A stretch of DNA of 59,294 nt from Candidatus Altimarinota bacterium (GTDB lineage Bacteria; Patescibacteriota; Gracilibacteria; JAHISY01). Below are positions 33,599 through 42,601 of the stretch, piece by piece (positions within the stretch are counted from its first letter, which is position 1; each line of letters starts with the position of its first letter). Where the stretch lies: contig JAQVAZ010000003.1 of assembly GCA_028690585.1 (NCBI GenBank), positions 1-59,294 on the forward strand, given 5' to 3'. Position numbers and translations under genes: made by a program. The notes under the pieces are model-generated. The model saw nothing but the letters and a program-made list of their open reading frames with translations, had not been told where the DNA came from and ran no database searches.

Positions 33599-34750
33599 TT
33601 AAATGAGTTTAGCTTTTTTTGCAGCTTTGTAAAGCGCAAGCTTCGCCAGCGCTACTACCCCCACGGAATAGATAAAGATAAGGAAGCTAAGCAGCCCTCC
33701 AAATTTTGGGATAAAACTCAACGCAGCAGCAATCACTAAACCAATCAAAAGCACGAGAAGCTTCTTGCCGTAAGTGATGTCGGGAGTTTGTTTCCAGACA
33801 AAAGATCCAACGATAAAACCAGAAAGCACACCTCCCATCAGAAGCAAAGCGATCCAACCCAGCAAAACAAATACTCCTACGATGCTACCGACTCCCGTAG
33901 CGAGAAGCAGTAAACCAAGGAATACTGGCAGCAAGAAAAGCAAAGCACCAGTCAGCGCAGATTGCCAGACTTGGTTGCGCGCAGTTTCTGCAATAGTAGT
34001 GGAAGCTTTGCCGAGTAATCCCAACACAAACATACCAGCAATGAAGAAAATCAAACTACTAAAAGCTTTCGCCCATATACTGAAACCTTTTATAGAAGCA
34101 ACTAAATCACCTTCTTGGGGAGTTGTTTTAGATTCACTTGGCAGGTAAAGCACTTCTTTTGCTACTCCTGCTGGAATATCCAGTTTCTCTTTTGCTGTGT
34201 AGATAAGTTTGCCAGTAACTTTTGCGTTAGGTGAAATAACTAATTGCTCTTTTGCACTTATTTTCAAATCCCCTTCTACTGCTCCAGAGAAATTCACTGT
34301 GCCGCCCATGATATCGAGACTACCGATTGATTTGCCAGAAAAATTCACAACACCAGCTGCAATCTTGGAATCAGCCCCAAAGCTTGCTGTATCAGAAACG
34401 GTTACCGTGGCACCCGCGAGTAAAACGCTACCTGCTACTTTGCTAGTAATCACTAGATTGCTACCAGCTGCGCGTAAATCATCTCCTATCTCAGAGGAAA
34501 GCGTCACGTTACTGCCTGCGGCAGTCAGATCACCACCAACCTTACTAGAAGCATTTACCATCGCTCCGATAAGGAAAGCATCATCTCCAACTTCTTCAGA
34601 TAAATTCACATTTTGCCCAACTGCGTAAAAATCATTTCCGATCAAGCGCGTTTGAATCGTAGGTTTGCTATCAGTTTCACCAACAGCAAAAGTTACCACT
34701 GGCAAAATCAGCAACATTAAGCTGAGGAAGATTTTGAGGAAACGCTGCAT
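33599..34750 (-). CDS. Bactofilin-like repeat domain fused to a multi-pass membrane domain
   Basis: 383 aa with a signal peptide (residues 1-22). About residues 40-200 form a series of short beta turns of the type 'G.di.aaGsnvtlsseigdDlraaGsnl', as in bactofilins and polymer-forming (right-handed beta-helix) proteins. A linker follows, then four or five hydrophobic helices (about 222-370) with glycine-rich stretches (LLLATGVGSIVGVFVLLGWI). The beta-helix would lie outside the membrane, unlike cytoplasmic bactofilins. It may be a scaffold on the cell surface. The function is not known. Confidence 0.75.
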   Translation of the reverse strand: MQRFLKIFLSLMLLILPVVTFAVGETDSKPTIQTRLIGNDFYAVGQNVNLSEEVGDDAFLIGAMVNASSKVGGDLTAAGSNVTLSSEIGDDLRAAGSNLVITSKVAGSVLLAGATVTVSDTASFGADSKIAAGVVNFSGKSIGSLDIMGGTVNFSGAVEGDLKISAKEQLVISPNAKVTGKLIYTAKEKLDIPAGVAKEVLYLPSESKTTPQEGDLVASIKGFSIWAKAFSSLIFFIAGMFVLGLLGKASTTIAETARNQVWQSALTGALLFLLPVFLGLLLLATGVGSIVGVFVLLGWIALLLMGGVLSGFIVGSFVWKQTPDITYGKKLLVLLIGLVIAAALSFIPKFGGLLSFLIFIYSVGVVALAKLALYKAAKKAKLI

Positions 34751-34816
34751 AGGGGGTTTTGTTTAAGTTGCTGAAATTCTAGCAAACTCGAGACTCAAGT
34801 GCTATCTTACTGCCAC

Positions 34817-35722
34817 ATGGAAAAAGCTGAAATCATTTCTCGCATCATGGAATTGAAGCAGCAAAAGAATGCTGTGATTCTCGCGCATAGTTATCAGCCT
34901 GAGGAAATCTATGATGTAGCGGATTTCGTGGGAGATAGTTTGGAGCTTTCGCTGCAAGCGATGGAAACTTCTGCGAAAATAATTGTTTTTTGCGGAGTGC
35001 ATTTCATGGCAGAAAGCGCGAAGATTCTCAATCCTGAGAAAAAAGTTTTGCTGCCAGAAGTTTCTGCTGGTTGCTTCCTCGCGAATTGCGCGACAGCCGA
35101 AGCAGTAAAAGCAAAGAAAAAAGAATTTCCCGCAGCAGCCGCGGTTTGCTATATCAATTCCTCCGCAGCGGTGAAAGCAGAATGTGATGCAGTGATTACA
35201 AGCGCCAATGCTGTGAAAGTCGTGAAGCAACTTCCGCAGCAACAAATCATTTTAATTCCAGATGAGAATCTCGGTAGCTGGATTGCGGAGCAACTTCCTG
35301 AAAAAGAAATCATTCTCTGGAAAGGTAACTGCAACATCCACGCAGCGGTAAATCCTGAGGAAGTGGAAAAAGCGAAGCGCGAAAATCCTGAAGCAAAAGT
35401 AATCGCGCATCCTGAATGCCCGAAAGTAATTCGTGGTTTGGCAGATGAAGTTTGTGGCACCAGCGGAATGCTGCGAAGCGTGAGTGAAAACGAAGCTAAA
35501 GAATTTTTGATAATTACTGAACCTGGGATGCTGACTCAACTAAAAAGAAAAGAGCCAAGTAAAAAATTCACCAGTCTCTGCGGTGAATGCGCAGATATGA
35601 AAAAAATTACACTAGAGAAAGTTTTGCATTCACTCGAAACCGAAACTCCTGAAATCACAGTAGAAAAAAAGATAGCGCAACAAGCTAAGGTTGCGCTTGA
35701 CAAGATGATGGAGTTGAGTTAG
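34817..35722 (+). CDS. nadA: Quinolinate synthase
   Basis: Condenses iminoaspartate with dihydroxyacetone phosphate to make quinolinate, the NAD precursor, using a [4Fe-4S] cluster. The protein is 301 aa from the ATG at 34817. Family motifs include ILAHSYQPEEIYDVADFVGDSLELS, the cysteines of VFCGVHFMAESAK, VCGTSGM and LCGECADMK, and HPECPKVI. Neither nadB nor nadC is in the window. A TATCTT hexamer (34803-34808) ends 8 nt before the ATG, a weaker match to the leaderless pattern. Confidence 0.96.
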   Translation: MEKAEIISRIMELKQQKNAVILAHSYQPEEIYDVADFVGDSLELSLQAMETSAKIIVFCGVHFMAESAKILNPEKKVLLPEVSAGCFLANCATAEAVKAKKKEFPAAAAVCYINSSAAVKAECDAVITSANAVKVVKQLPQQQIILIPDENLGSWIAEQLPEKEIILWKGNCNIHAAVNPEEVEKAKRENPEAKVIAHPECPKVIRGLADEVCGTSGMLRSVSENEAKEFLIITEPGMLTQLKRKEPSKKFTSLCGECADMKKITLEKVLHSLETETPEITVEKKIAQQAKVALDKMMELS

Positions 35723-35746
35723 ATTATGATACTTTAAAAAACATTG

Positions 35747-36397
35747 ATGACTGAAAAATTAACCATTCTCCCAAATCCCCTAGAAGTTGACTCAAGCTGG
35801 GTTCAATCTGCTGGCACGATTCTGAAACCAGAAGATATTTTTCCATCCAACTTCTCAGAAACAGCTCTCACCATACCACCAACTGATATTATTTTTTATT
35901 TAAAAGCAGGTTCACCTATTTTAGGAGAAAAACTAGAAGCATTGATTGAGAAATTTCAGGTAATCACCCAAGAAGTGAGAGAAGCTATTCGAACAAAAGC
36001 CGAGGAAGATACTGATTTTGAAAATTTAAAATCTGTTTTAGCAAAAATTTACCGCTTACAGATTGAGTTTTGTTTGATAGCGCGCAGTTATGTAACAGTT
36101 ATTTCACAATCAGAGAAAAGAACTGAAAACGGAAACTTCCCACAAGTGATTGGCGAAGAGATCAGCAGACTTAAGAAAAACGAAGGTATTCTTGCACTAC
36201 TAAAAAGTCTTTACGAATACATTAACAACATTCTACTAGGTCAAAAAGAAGCAATCCTAAGTCTCCAGGCAAATATCGAAGCAAAGGATAGAGCTGCAAA
36301 AAAACTGCGTGAAATCTATCATGGTCAATTTGAGAATGTTTTAGCTGAAGGCAATTTCTCTTTCGAGGAAGCGCAAGCTGAAACTAAAGAAGCTTAA
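35747..36397 (+). CDS. Hypothetical helical protein
   Basis: 216 aa from the ATG at 35747 (a TTG one codon earlier is possible). Mostly helical, acidic and soluble, with no signal peptide. Helical stretches such as KLEALIEKFQVITQEVREAIRTKAEE and ILSLQANIEAKDRAAKKLREIYHG could form coiled coils. No family is recognised. It lies 24 nt after nadA and just before rpsP, so it may be transcribed with either. A+T content is higher than nadA. Confidence 0.6.
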   Translation: MTEKLTILPNPLEVDSSWVQSAGTILKPEDIFPSNFSETALTIPPTDIIFYLKAGSPILGEKLEALIEKFQVITQEVREAIRTKAEEDTDFENLKSVLAKIYRLQIEFCLIARSYVTVISQSEKRTENGNFPQVIGEEISRLKKNEGILALLKSLYEYINNILLGQKEAILSLQANIEAKDRAAKKLREIYHGQFENVLAEGNFSFEEAQAETKEA

Positions 36398-36455
36398 TTT
36401 GACCTATCGGCAATTCTTCTTTAAACTCCACCAGCATTTTTTAACCTGTTTTGAA

Positions 36456-36860
36456 TTGTTAGTTATCCGACTTTCTCGCGTAGGCCGCAGCAACCTCCAA
36501 CATTTCCGTGTGGTGGTGCAAGAGCATACTTGGTCTCCCAAGGCTGGTAAGTATGTTGCGCTGCTTGGCTCCTACAATCCTTCCGATGAAGGCAACAAAC
36601 TCTCTTTTGATAAAGAGAAAACTGAGCAATTCCTCAAGAATGGTGCAACTCCAAGCGATACTGTTGCAAGACTTTTGAAGAAAGCTGGAGTAAGTGGCTT
36701 GGATAAATTCATCCAGACTTACACTAAGAAAAGATCTAAAAGCGCGCCAGCCGAAGAAAAACCAGCAGCGCCAGTGAAGAAAGAAAAACCAGCTGAAGAG
36801 GCTAAGCCTGCAGAAGAAATGAAAGCTGAAGAAAAGAAAGAAGAAGCGCCAGCTGCTTAA
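36456..36860 (+). CDS. rpsP: Small ribosomal subunit protein bS16 with charged tail
   Basis: A 30S protein. The conserved start (M)LVIRLSRVGRSNLQHFRVVVQ fits only if TTG at 36456 is the start codon; there is no ATG in the right place. This gives 135 aa. The bS16 core ends near residue 88. The last 50 or so residues are an Ala/Glu/Lys/Pro-rich extension not found in most bacteria (EEKPAAPVKKEKPAEE). The next gene is a KH protein, as in many genomes where rpsP and khpA are neighbours. Confidence 0.93.
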   Translation: MLVIRLSRVGRSNLQHFRVVVQEHTWSPKAGKYVALLGSYNPSDEGNKLSFDKEKTEQFLKNGATPSDTVARLLKKAGVSGLDKFIQTYTKKRSKSAPAEEKPAAPVKKEKPAEEAKPAEEMKAEEKKEEAPAA

Positions 36861-36896
36861 TTCTTGCTTGATTACAAACTTTAATTACCCCCTGTT

Positions 36897-37352
36897 ATGA
36901 CTGCAGAAAATACTTACACCAATGAAGATCCAGCGGTTGGCCCAGATAAAGATTTCCTCGAAGTAATGGTGAAAGCCATCGTCGGAAAACCAGAAGATGT
37001 AATCATTGAGAGAAGTGTGGATGATTTGGGAGTGTTGATAAAGCTCCGCGTGAATCCAGAAGATATGAGTAAAATCGTTGGAAAGAGTGGGCAAACAGCG
37101 AAATCACTTCGCACTTTGTTGCGCCTAGTTGCGAGTAAATACAATCTCCGCACAAATCTGAAAATCCTCGAGCCAGACGGAAGTGAGCATCGTAGCGAAA
37201 GAGCAGAAGGAGAAAGAAGCGAAGCGCCTCGCGCTGCCAGAAAACCTTTCACTCCAAGGGTAGCAACTCCAGCTGCAAAGCCAGTAGAAGCTCCTGTGGA
37301 AAACAAAGCTGAAGGTGAAGAAGCTGCTGGTGCTTTTGACAACATCATTTAA
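36897..37352 (+). CDS. khpA: KH-domain RNA-binding protein KhpA
   Basis: A small RNA-binding protein. The KH domain spans about residues 15-95 (DFLEVMVKAIVGKPEDVII...VNPEDMSKIVGKSGQTAKSLRTLLRLVASK), with the GxxG loop GKSG. This is the YlqC/KhpA arrangement, here with a longer Arg/Ala/Pro/Glu-rich C-terminal tail (151 aa in all; typical KhpA is about 80). KhpA acts with KhpB on sRNA and cell-division control in Gram-positive bacteria. It follows rpsP by 36 nt. Confidence 0.88.
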   Translation: MTAENTYTNEDPAVGPDKDFLEVMVKAIVGKPEDVIIERSVDDLGVLIKLRVNPEDMSKIVGKSGQTAKSLRTLLRLVASKYNLRTNLKILEPDGSEHRSERAEGERSEAPRAARKPFTPRVATPAAKPVEAPVENKAEGEEAAGAFDNII

Positions 37353-37397
37353 GCGATTAGAATTCTCTCGAAGTAGATTCTTCTAACTCCCCACCTC

Positions 37398-37865
37398 ATG
37401 GCTTTTGCACTGATTCCTGTAACGCTAGCAGAAACTGCTGCTACCTACACAGATTTAACAAACTTGAATCTCATAGATATCGTTTATCTTTTTGTTGCGC
37501 TAGCAATTCTCGGAGCTGGTGCGCTTTCGATTGTGTTTATCTTTTTCGGCGGTTTCAGCTTCATTCTCTCGGGTGGTGATGAAGGTAAAGTAAAAACTGC
37601 CATTCACACGATTCGCTACGCAATCATCGGTTTGATAATCTCTCTCCTCTCTCTCGTATTCGTGCCTCTGGTTGGAGATTTGTTTAATCTCAATCTCCAT
37701 TTCTTCGATTTCGCTACGCTGAGCAATCGCATCAATATTCTTTTCAGCCAATTCAACAACAACCCAACTACCACTACTCCATCCACAACCTCAACCTCAA
37801 CCACCACTACCACTACTTCCACCTCCACTCGCGCAGTAGCTCCACTCGATCAAGTGATTCGCTAA
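37398..37865 (+). CDS. TrbC/VirB2-like pilin candidate with Thr-rich tail
   Basis: 155 aa with two hydrophobic helices separated by a short charged loop: VYLFVALAILGAGALSIVFIFFGGFSFILSG then GDEGKVKTAIHTIRYAIIGLIISLLSLVFV. This hairpin, with GGDEGKVK in the loop, is the pattern I know from the VirB2/TrbC-like proteins of CPR genomes. The last 35 residues are nearly all Thr, Ser and Pro, a tail that could be glycosylated. It may be the pilin partner of the VirB4-like ATPase at 12110, although the two are 22 kb apart. Confidence 0.6.
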   Translation: MAFALIPVTLAETAATYTDLTNLNLIDIVYLFVALAILGAGALSIVFIFFGGFSFILSGGDEGKVKTAIHTIRYAIIGLIISLLSLVFVPLVGDLFNLNLHFFDFATLSNRINILFSQFNNNPTTTTPSTTSTSTTTTTTSTSTRAVAPLDQVIR

Positions 37866-37891
37866 GAATTTTATTAGAAATAAATTTTGTC

Positions 37892-37923
37892 ACCCCGAGC
37901 CTGTCGAGGGGTTTTATTTTTCT
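37892..37923 (+). terminator. Rho-independent terminator after the pilin-like gene
   Basis: ACCCC (37892-37896) pairs with GGGGT (37908-37912), followed by TTTATTTTT. The hairpin starts with the GTCACCCCGAGC motif also seen at 54801, so it may be a repeat that doubles as a terminator. Confidence 0.6.
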
Positions 37924-37982
37924 TGCGACAAACCCAAACTTAATCCTGTTTTCTTAATCCTTAATCCTCTTTAAGCGCGTGT

Positions 37983-37988
37983 TAAAAT
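37983..37988 (+). promoter_or_regulatory. -10 hexamer TAAAAT, 7 nt before the exonuclease
   Basis: TAAAAT is followed by 7 nt (TCCTCGC) and a GTG start, so the transcript is predicted to be leaderless. Confidence 0.6.
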
Positions 37989-37995
37989 TCCTCGC

Positions 37996-38913
37996 GTGAA
38001 AAAGCTGATTCTTATCGATGGCCACGCGATTATCCATCGCGCTTTCCACGCGATTCAGCCGCTGAATACTAGTAGTGGAGAATTAGTGAATGCAGTATTT
38101 GGCTTTACCTCGATGCTGCTAAATGTTTTGGAAATTGAGAAACCTGATTACATCGCAGTTACTTTTGATAAAAAAGGCGCAACCTTCCGCCACCATGCTG
38201 ATGAAACTTATAAAGCCACACGCAGTAAATGCCCCGATGAATTAGTGATGCAGATTAAGCGGGTTTACGAAATTGTGAGGAGTTTTAATATTCCGATTTT
38301 CGCACAAGCTGGCTTCGAAGCGGATGATATGCTGGGAAGTATTGTGGAGAGAGTGAAATCTGAGGAAGACTTGAAAACCATCATCGTAAGTGGCGACAGA
38401 GATTTATTGCAACTGGTGAATGAAAAAGTTTCTCTACATGATTTGAATGGTGGCTATCGCAAATCCATTCAATTCACACCCACAGAAGTGGAAGCAAAAT
38501 ACGGATTGCCAGCGAAACTGATTCCTGACTTCAAAGGTTTGGTGGGAGATAGCAGTGACAACATCGCGGGAGTAATAGGAATCGGCCCGAAAAATGCCAG
38601 TGAGTTACTCCAAAAATACGGAAATCTCGAAGGAGTTTATGCAAACATCGAGGAGATCAAACCAACTACGAGAGAAAAACTTATCGCTGGTAAAGACTCT
38701 GCTTTTCATTCTCGCATGATGGCTACGATTCGCCGCGATGCGCAATTTGATTGGAGTCTGGAGGCTTGCAAGCTGAGTGATTTCGATAGGGAGAAAGTTA
38801 TCCAACTATTTGATGAGCTGGAATTCTATTCACTCTCAAAGCGTTTAGAGAAACTTTTTCCGAAACTAATGGAAATCATTAAACCCAAACCAACTCAAAC
38901 AAGCTTGTTTTGA
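37996..38913 (+). CDS. Standalone 5'-3' exonuclease (PolA N-terminal domain type)
   Basis: 305 aa starting at GTG 37996. The sequence KLILIDGHAIIHRAFHAI, then FDKKGATFRHHADETYKATR, and the metal-binding acidic cluster AGFEADDMLGSIVE followed by SGDRDLLQLV match the FEN-like 5' nuclease domain of DNA polymerase I. The helix-hairpin-helix region is GLVGDSSDNIAGVIGIGPKNASELLQKYG. No 3'-5' exonuclease or polymerase domain follows, so it acts alone, for example to remove RNA primers. Confidence 0.92.
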   Translation: MKKLILIDGHAIIHRAFHAIQPLNTSSGELVNAVFGFTSMLLNVLEIEKPDYIAVTFDKKGATFRHHADETYKATRSKCPDELVMQIKRVYEIVRSFNIPIFAQAGFEADDMLGSIVERVKSEEDLKTIIVSGDRDLLQLVNEKVSLHDLNGGYRKSIQFTPTEVEAKYGLPAKLIPDFKGLVGDSSDNIAGVIGIGPKNASELLQKYGNLEGVYANIEEIKPTTREKLIAGKDSAFHSRMMATIRRDAQFDWSLEACKLSDFDREKVIQLFDELEFYSLSKRLEKLFPKLMEIIKPKPTQTSLF

Positions 38914-38975
38914 TTTCCCGAAACTAAAAGCATCCTCAATTTTGAATGTTTCTTGGTTATTTGAAAATATAAAAA

Positions 38976-40802
38976 CTAGCGCTGGGTTTTCACCCCGCCA
39001 TTAACATTATTCAACGCTGGCATCTTTGGAGGCAGTGGTGGCTGAGCAATCGGATTTTCAATCTGAACCTGAGCTTTTACCTCTTCTTTGATTTGCTTTA
39101 CCTCCCCCTTCACGGCTGCTTTAGTGTTTTGAATTTCCTGTTTCACTTCTTTTATTCCTTCTTTGATTTCTTTTTTAGTTTCCTGGACTTCAGCCTTGAT
39201 TGCTTCTTTCCCTTCTTCTCCCGCAGCTTGAATTTCTTTTTTGATATCTTTGACCTGATCATGCGCTTCCTGAACTTTGTTCTTCACCTCTTCTCTTTGC
39301 GCTTCAATCTGAGTTTTAGCTTCCTGACGAGTTGCTTGAATTTCCTGTTTCACTGCTTTGATCGTTTCTACATTTCCCTCACGAAGAGCCTCCTGGAGTT
39401 TTTGTGTATCTTGAAGAATATTTCTAACCTGAGTTTTTTGTTTCTCCTGCAGCTGATTCAAATTAGTTTTGATTTCTTCGATCGGTAAACCTTTGAGCTC
39501 TGTAAGTTGCTGGATTTTTTCTTCGCGCAACTGCTTCTCTGCTTCGAAACGATCAGCACGAACCTCTTTCTGTTGTTGGAAAAACTCTTCTTGCTGCGCT
39601 TTGAACTCTTCTGACGAAATATCCCCGGTAGCCTCCTGAAGCTTGAGATCAGCGAATTCCTTGCGTGCAGCTTCTCGCTCCTCCTTGGTTTCTGCGCGGA
39701 TATTTTCTAATTCAGCACGATACTCTGTCTGAACTTCTTGGCGCTGCTGAAGTAACTCTTGGAAATTTTTACCTGCTTCTACCAGCGGAGCTAATTTTTC
39801 TAGTTGCGCTATTGCCACTGGATCACCCGCTTCAGCTGCTGCTTTGACTTCCGCAATTCGAGCCTTTGCATCCTTGGTGCGATTGGCTAAAACCTGGATT
39901 TCCGTGAAGCCCTTCTTGCCATCTTTCGCGAGCTGATGAGCTTGATCGAAATTACCAGCCTCGAAAGCAACTTTGGCTTCCGCGACTAAAGCTTGCTTCT
40001 CCGCTATCACTGCATCTGCTTCCTCTGCCGAAACACCACTCGCAATCAAATTCTCTTTTACTCTTTCCATTTCACGCTCCGCATTGCGCAGCTTTCTCTC
40101 CGCTCTAACTTTTGCACCCAATCTTTCTTTTAAGTTAATACTTGTAGCTCCATCTGCAAGGAAGTCTCCCGCTTCTGTATCGAGCTGCACTTGAATCTCA
40201 AAAGCACCTGAATCAATCGCCTCGGCAACTTCTGCAGTTGCATCATCTACTTCTGCAATACTATCAGAAACATCCGCTGCAGCTGAATCCAATACTGCAG
40301 CAACTTCATCTGTAGCATCAGAGGTAGCAGAGGAAATAATATCTGCTGTATCTACCTGAGCACCCTGAACCACTGCTAGTAAATCTGCGAGTGCTTCAGG
40401 GTCGGTTTCCTCAGCAGCAGCCTCAGCAGCCAGCTCGGTATAGGTTTGGATCTCTGCGAGCAAGTCTTCGATCTCGGCAGCTACATCATCTGTAGCTACA
40501 ACTGCATCTTCTGCTAAAGCAGTTGAAATTATTTGGAATCTGAGAAAGCTGGATTTTTGCGTCGCCTGCTGCTCAAGTAAAATCTGCAGCTTCGCCTGTG
40601 CCTCCTGAGCTTTTTCTGTATAACCCTCTACTCTCTCAGCTGGAGTGCCAGTGAGAGTTTGTATCTCAGTAGCAGATTGAATTGCCGCCTGATTGGTAAT
40701 CTCGATAGGCATTGGATTATCAGAATCAAAACAGCCTGCTAGCAGAACTACTACAACGGCTGTAGCGATCAAAGAGCGAAAAAATCTCGAATTCATCAGC
40801 AA
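38976..40802 (-). CDS. Large coiled-coil lipoprotein
   Basis: 608 aa. The N-terminus has a lipoprotein signal ending in the lipobox LLAGC near residues 20-24. Residues about 50-200 are Ala/Asp/Glu-rich; about 215-575 is a very long Lys/Glu/Gln coiled coil with no prolines for long stretches (KQEIQATRQEAKTQIEAQRE). The last 30 residues are proline-rich (PIAQPPLPPKMPALNN). The architecture suggests a rod that spans or projects from the cell envelope, tethered by its lipid. No enzymatic motif is present. A start at the third codon (MNSRFF) is equally possible. Confidence 0.8.
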   Translation of the reverse strand: MLMNSRFFRSLIATAVVVVLLAGCFDSDNPMPIEITNQAAIQSATEIQTLTGTPAERVEGYTEKAQEAQAKLQILLEQQATQKSSFLRFQIISTALAEDAVVATDDVAAEIEDLLAEIQTYTELAAEAAAEETDPEALADLLAVVQGAQVDTADIISSATSDATDEVAAVLDSAAADVSDSIAEVDDATAEVAEAIDSGAFEIQVQLDTEAGDFLADGATSINLKERLGAKVRAERKLRNAEREMERVKENLIASGVSAEEADAVIAEKQALVAEAKVAFEAGNFDQAHQLAKDGKKGFTEIQVLANRTKDAKARIAEVKAAAEAGDPVAIAQLEKLAPLVEAGKNFQELLQQRQEVQTEYRAELENIRAETKEEREAARKEFADLKLQEATGDISSEEFKAQQEEFFQQQKEVRADRFEAEKQLREEKIQQLTELKGLPIEEIKTNLNQLQEKQKTQVRNILQDTQKLQEALREGNVETIKAVKQEIQATRQEAKTQIEAQREEVKNKVQEAHDQVKDIKKEIQAAGEEGKEAIKAEVQETKKEIKEGIKEVKQEIQNTKAAVKGEVKQIKEEVKAQVQIENPIAQPPLPPKMPALNNVNGGVKTQR

Positions 40803-40871
40803 AAGAGTTAAAAAGTAAATTTAGTTTAATATTCTGACTAAAGATAAACAAATTTTTGACTCAAAGCCAAA

Positions 40872-40900
40872 TTGACTGGGAAGCAAGGTAAAGTTAGAAT
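40872..40900 (+). promoter_or_regulatory. Sigma70 promoter of atpD
   Basis: TTGACT (40872-40877) and TAGAAT (40895-40900) are separated by 17 bp. Transcription from about 40907 leaves a leader of about 23 nt before the ATG at 40930, so atpD has its own promoter. Confidence 0.75.
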
Positions 40901-40920
40901 CTTGCGGCTGAAATTTTTAA

Positions 40921-42348
<1,428 letters not shown>

Positions 42349-42360
42349 TAAAGCTTCGCT

Positions 42361-42399
42361 TTGTTCTAAATGTTCTAGCTGTTGAAGTTGTTCTAAATG
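42361..42399. repeat. 9-bp-period array downstream of atpD
   Basis: Four 9-mers of the NTGTT[C/G][A/T]A[A/G] type, such as TTGTTCTAA and ATGTTCTAG, lie 12 nt after the atpD stop. It is the inverted partner of 42503-42547; the two arms could form an imperfect stem of about 40 bp. Confidence 0.7.
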
Positions 42400-42502
42400 A
42401 GAGAATCTTTTAGGTGTTTAGAAAATTAAGTTTTTGCGATTTTGTGGAAAATAAATTTCTTGAATTGCTAGAGAGTTAAAAAGTAGGGAGAAATCCAAAA
42501 AA

Positions 42503-42547
42503 CAATTCCAACATTTTGAACAGTTAGAACAATTTGAACATCTATAT
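42503..42547. repeat. 9-bp-period array, inverted partner
   Basis: Four full units of the CANNTNNAA type (for example CAATTCCAA, CATTTTGAA) plus a partial fifth, in opposite orientation to 42361-42399 and 104 bp away. Between the arrays there is A+T-rich sequence with no gene. Together they fill most of the 253-bp gap between atpD and the IPT/TIG gene. Confidence 0.7.
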
Positions 42548-42601
42548 GCTTGATATTTCAGGCCTTTTTTGTTAGAATACTCCGAACTTTTCACCAAAAA
42601 A

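Noticed and set aside
39093-39488. Plus-strand ORF of 131 aa, Phe/Leu-rich
   Set aside because: It is the antisense of the coiled-coil lipoprotein; its composition mirrors Lys/Glu codons.
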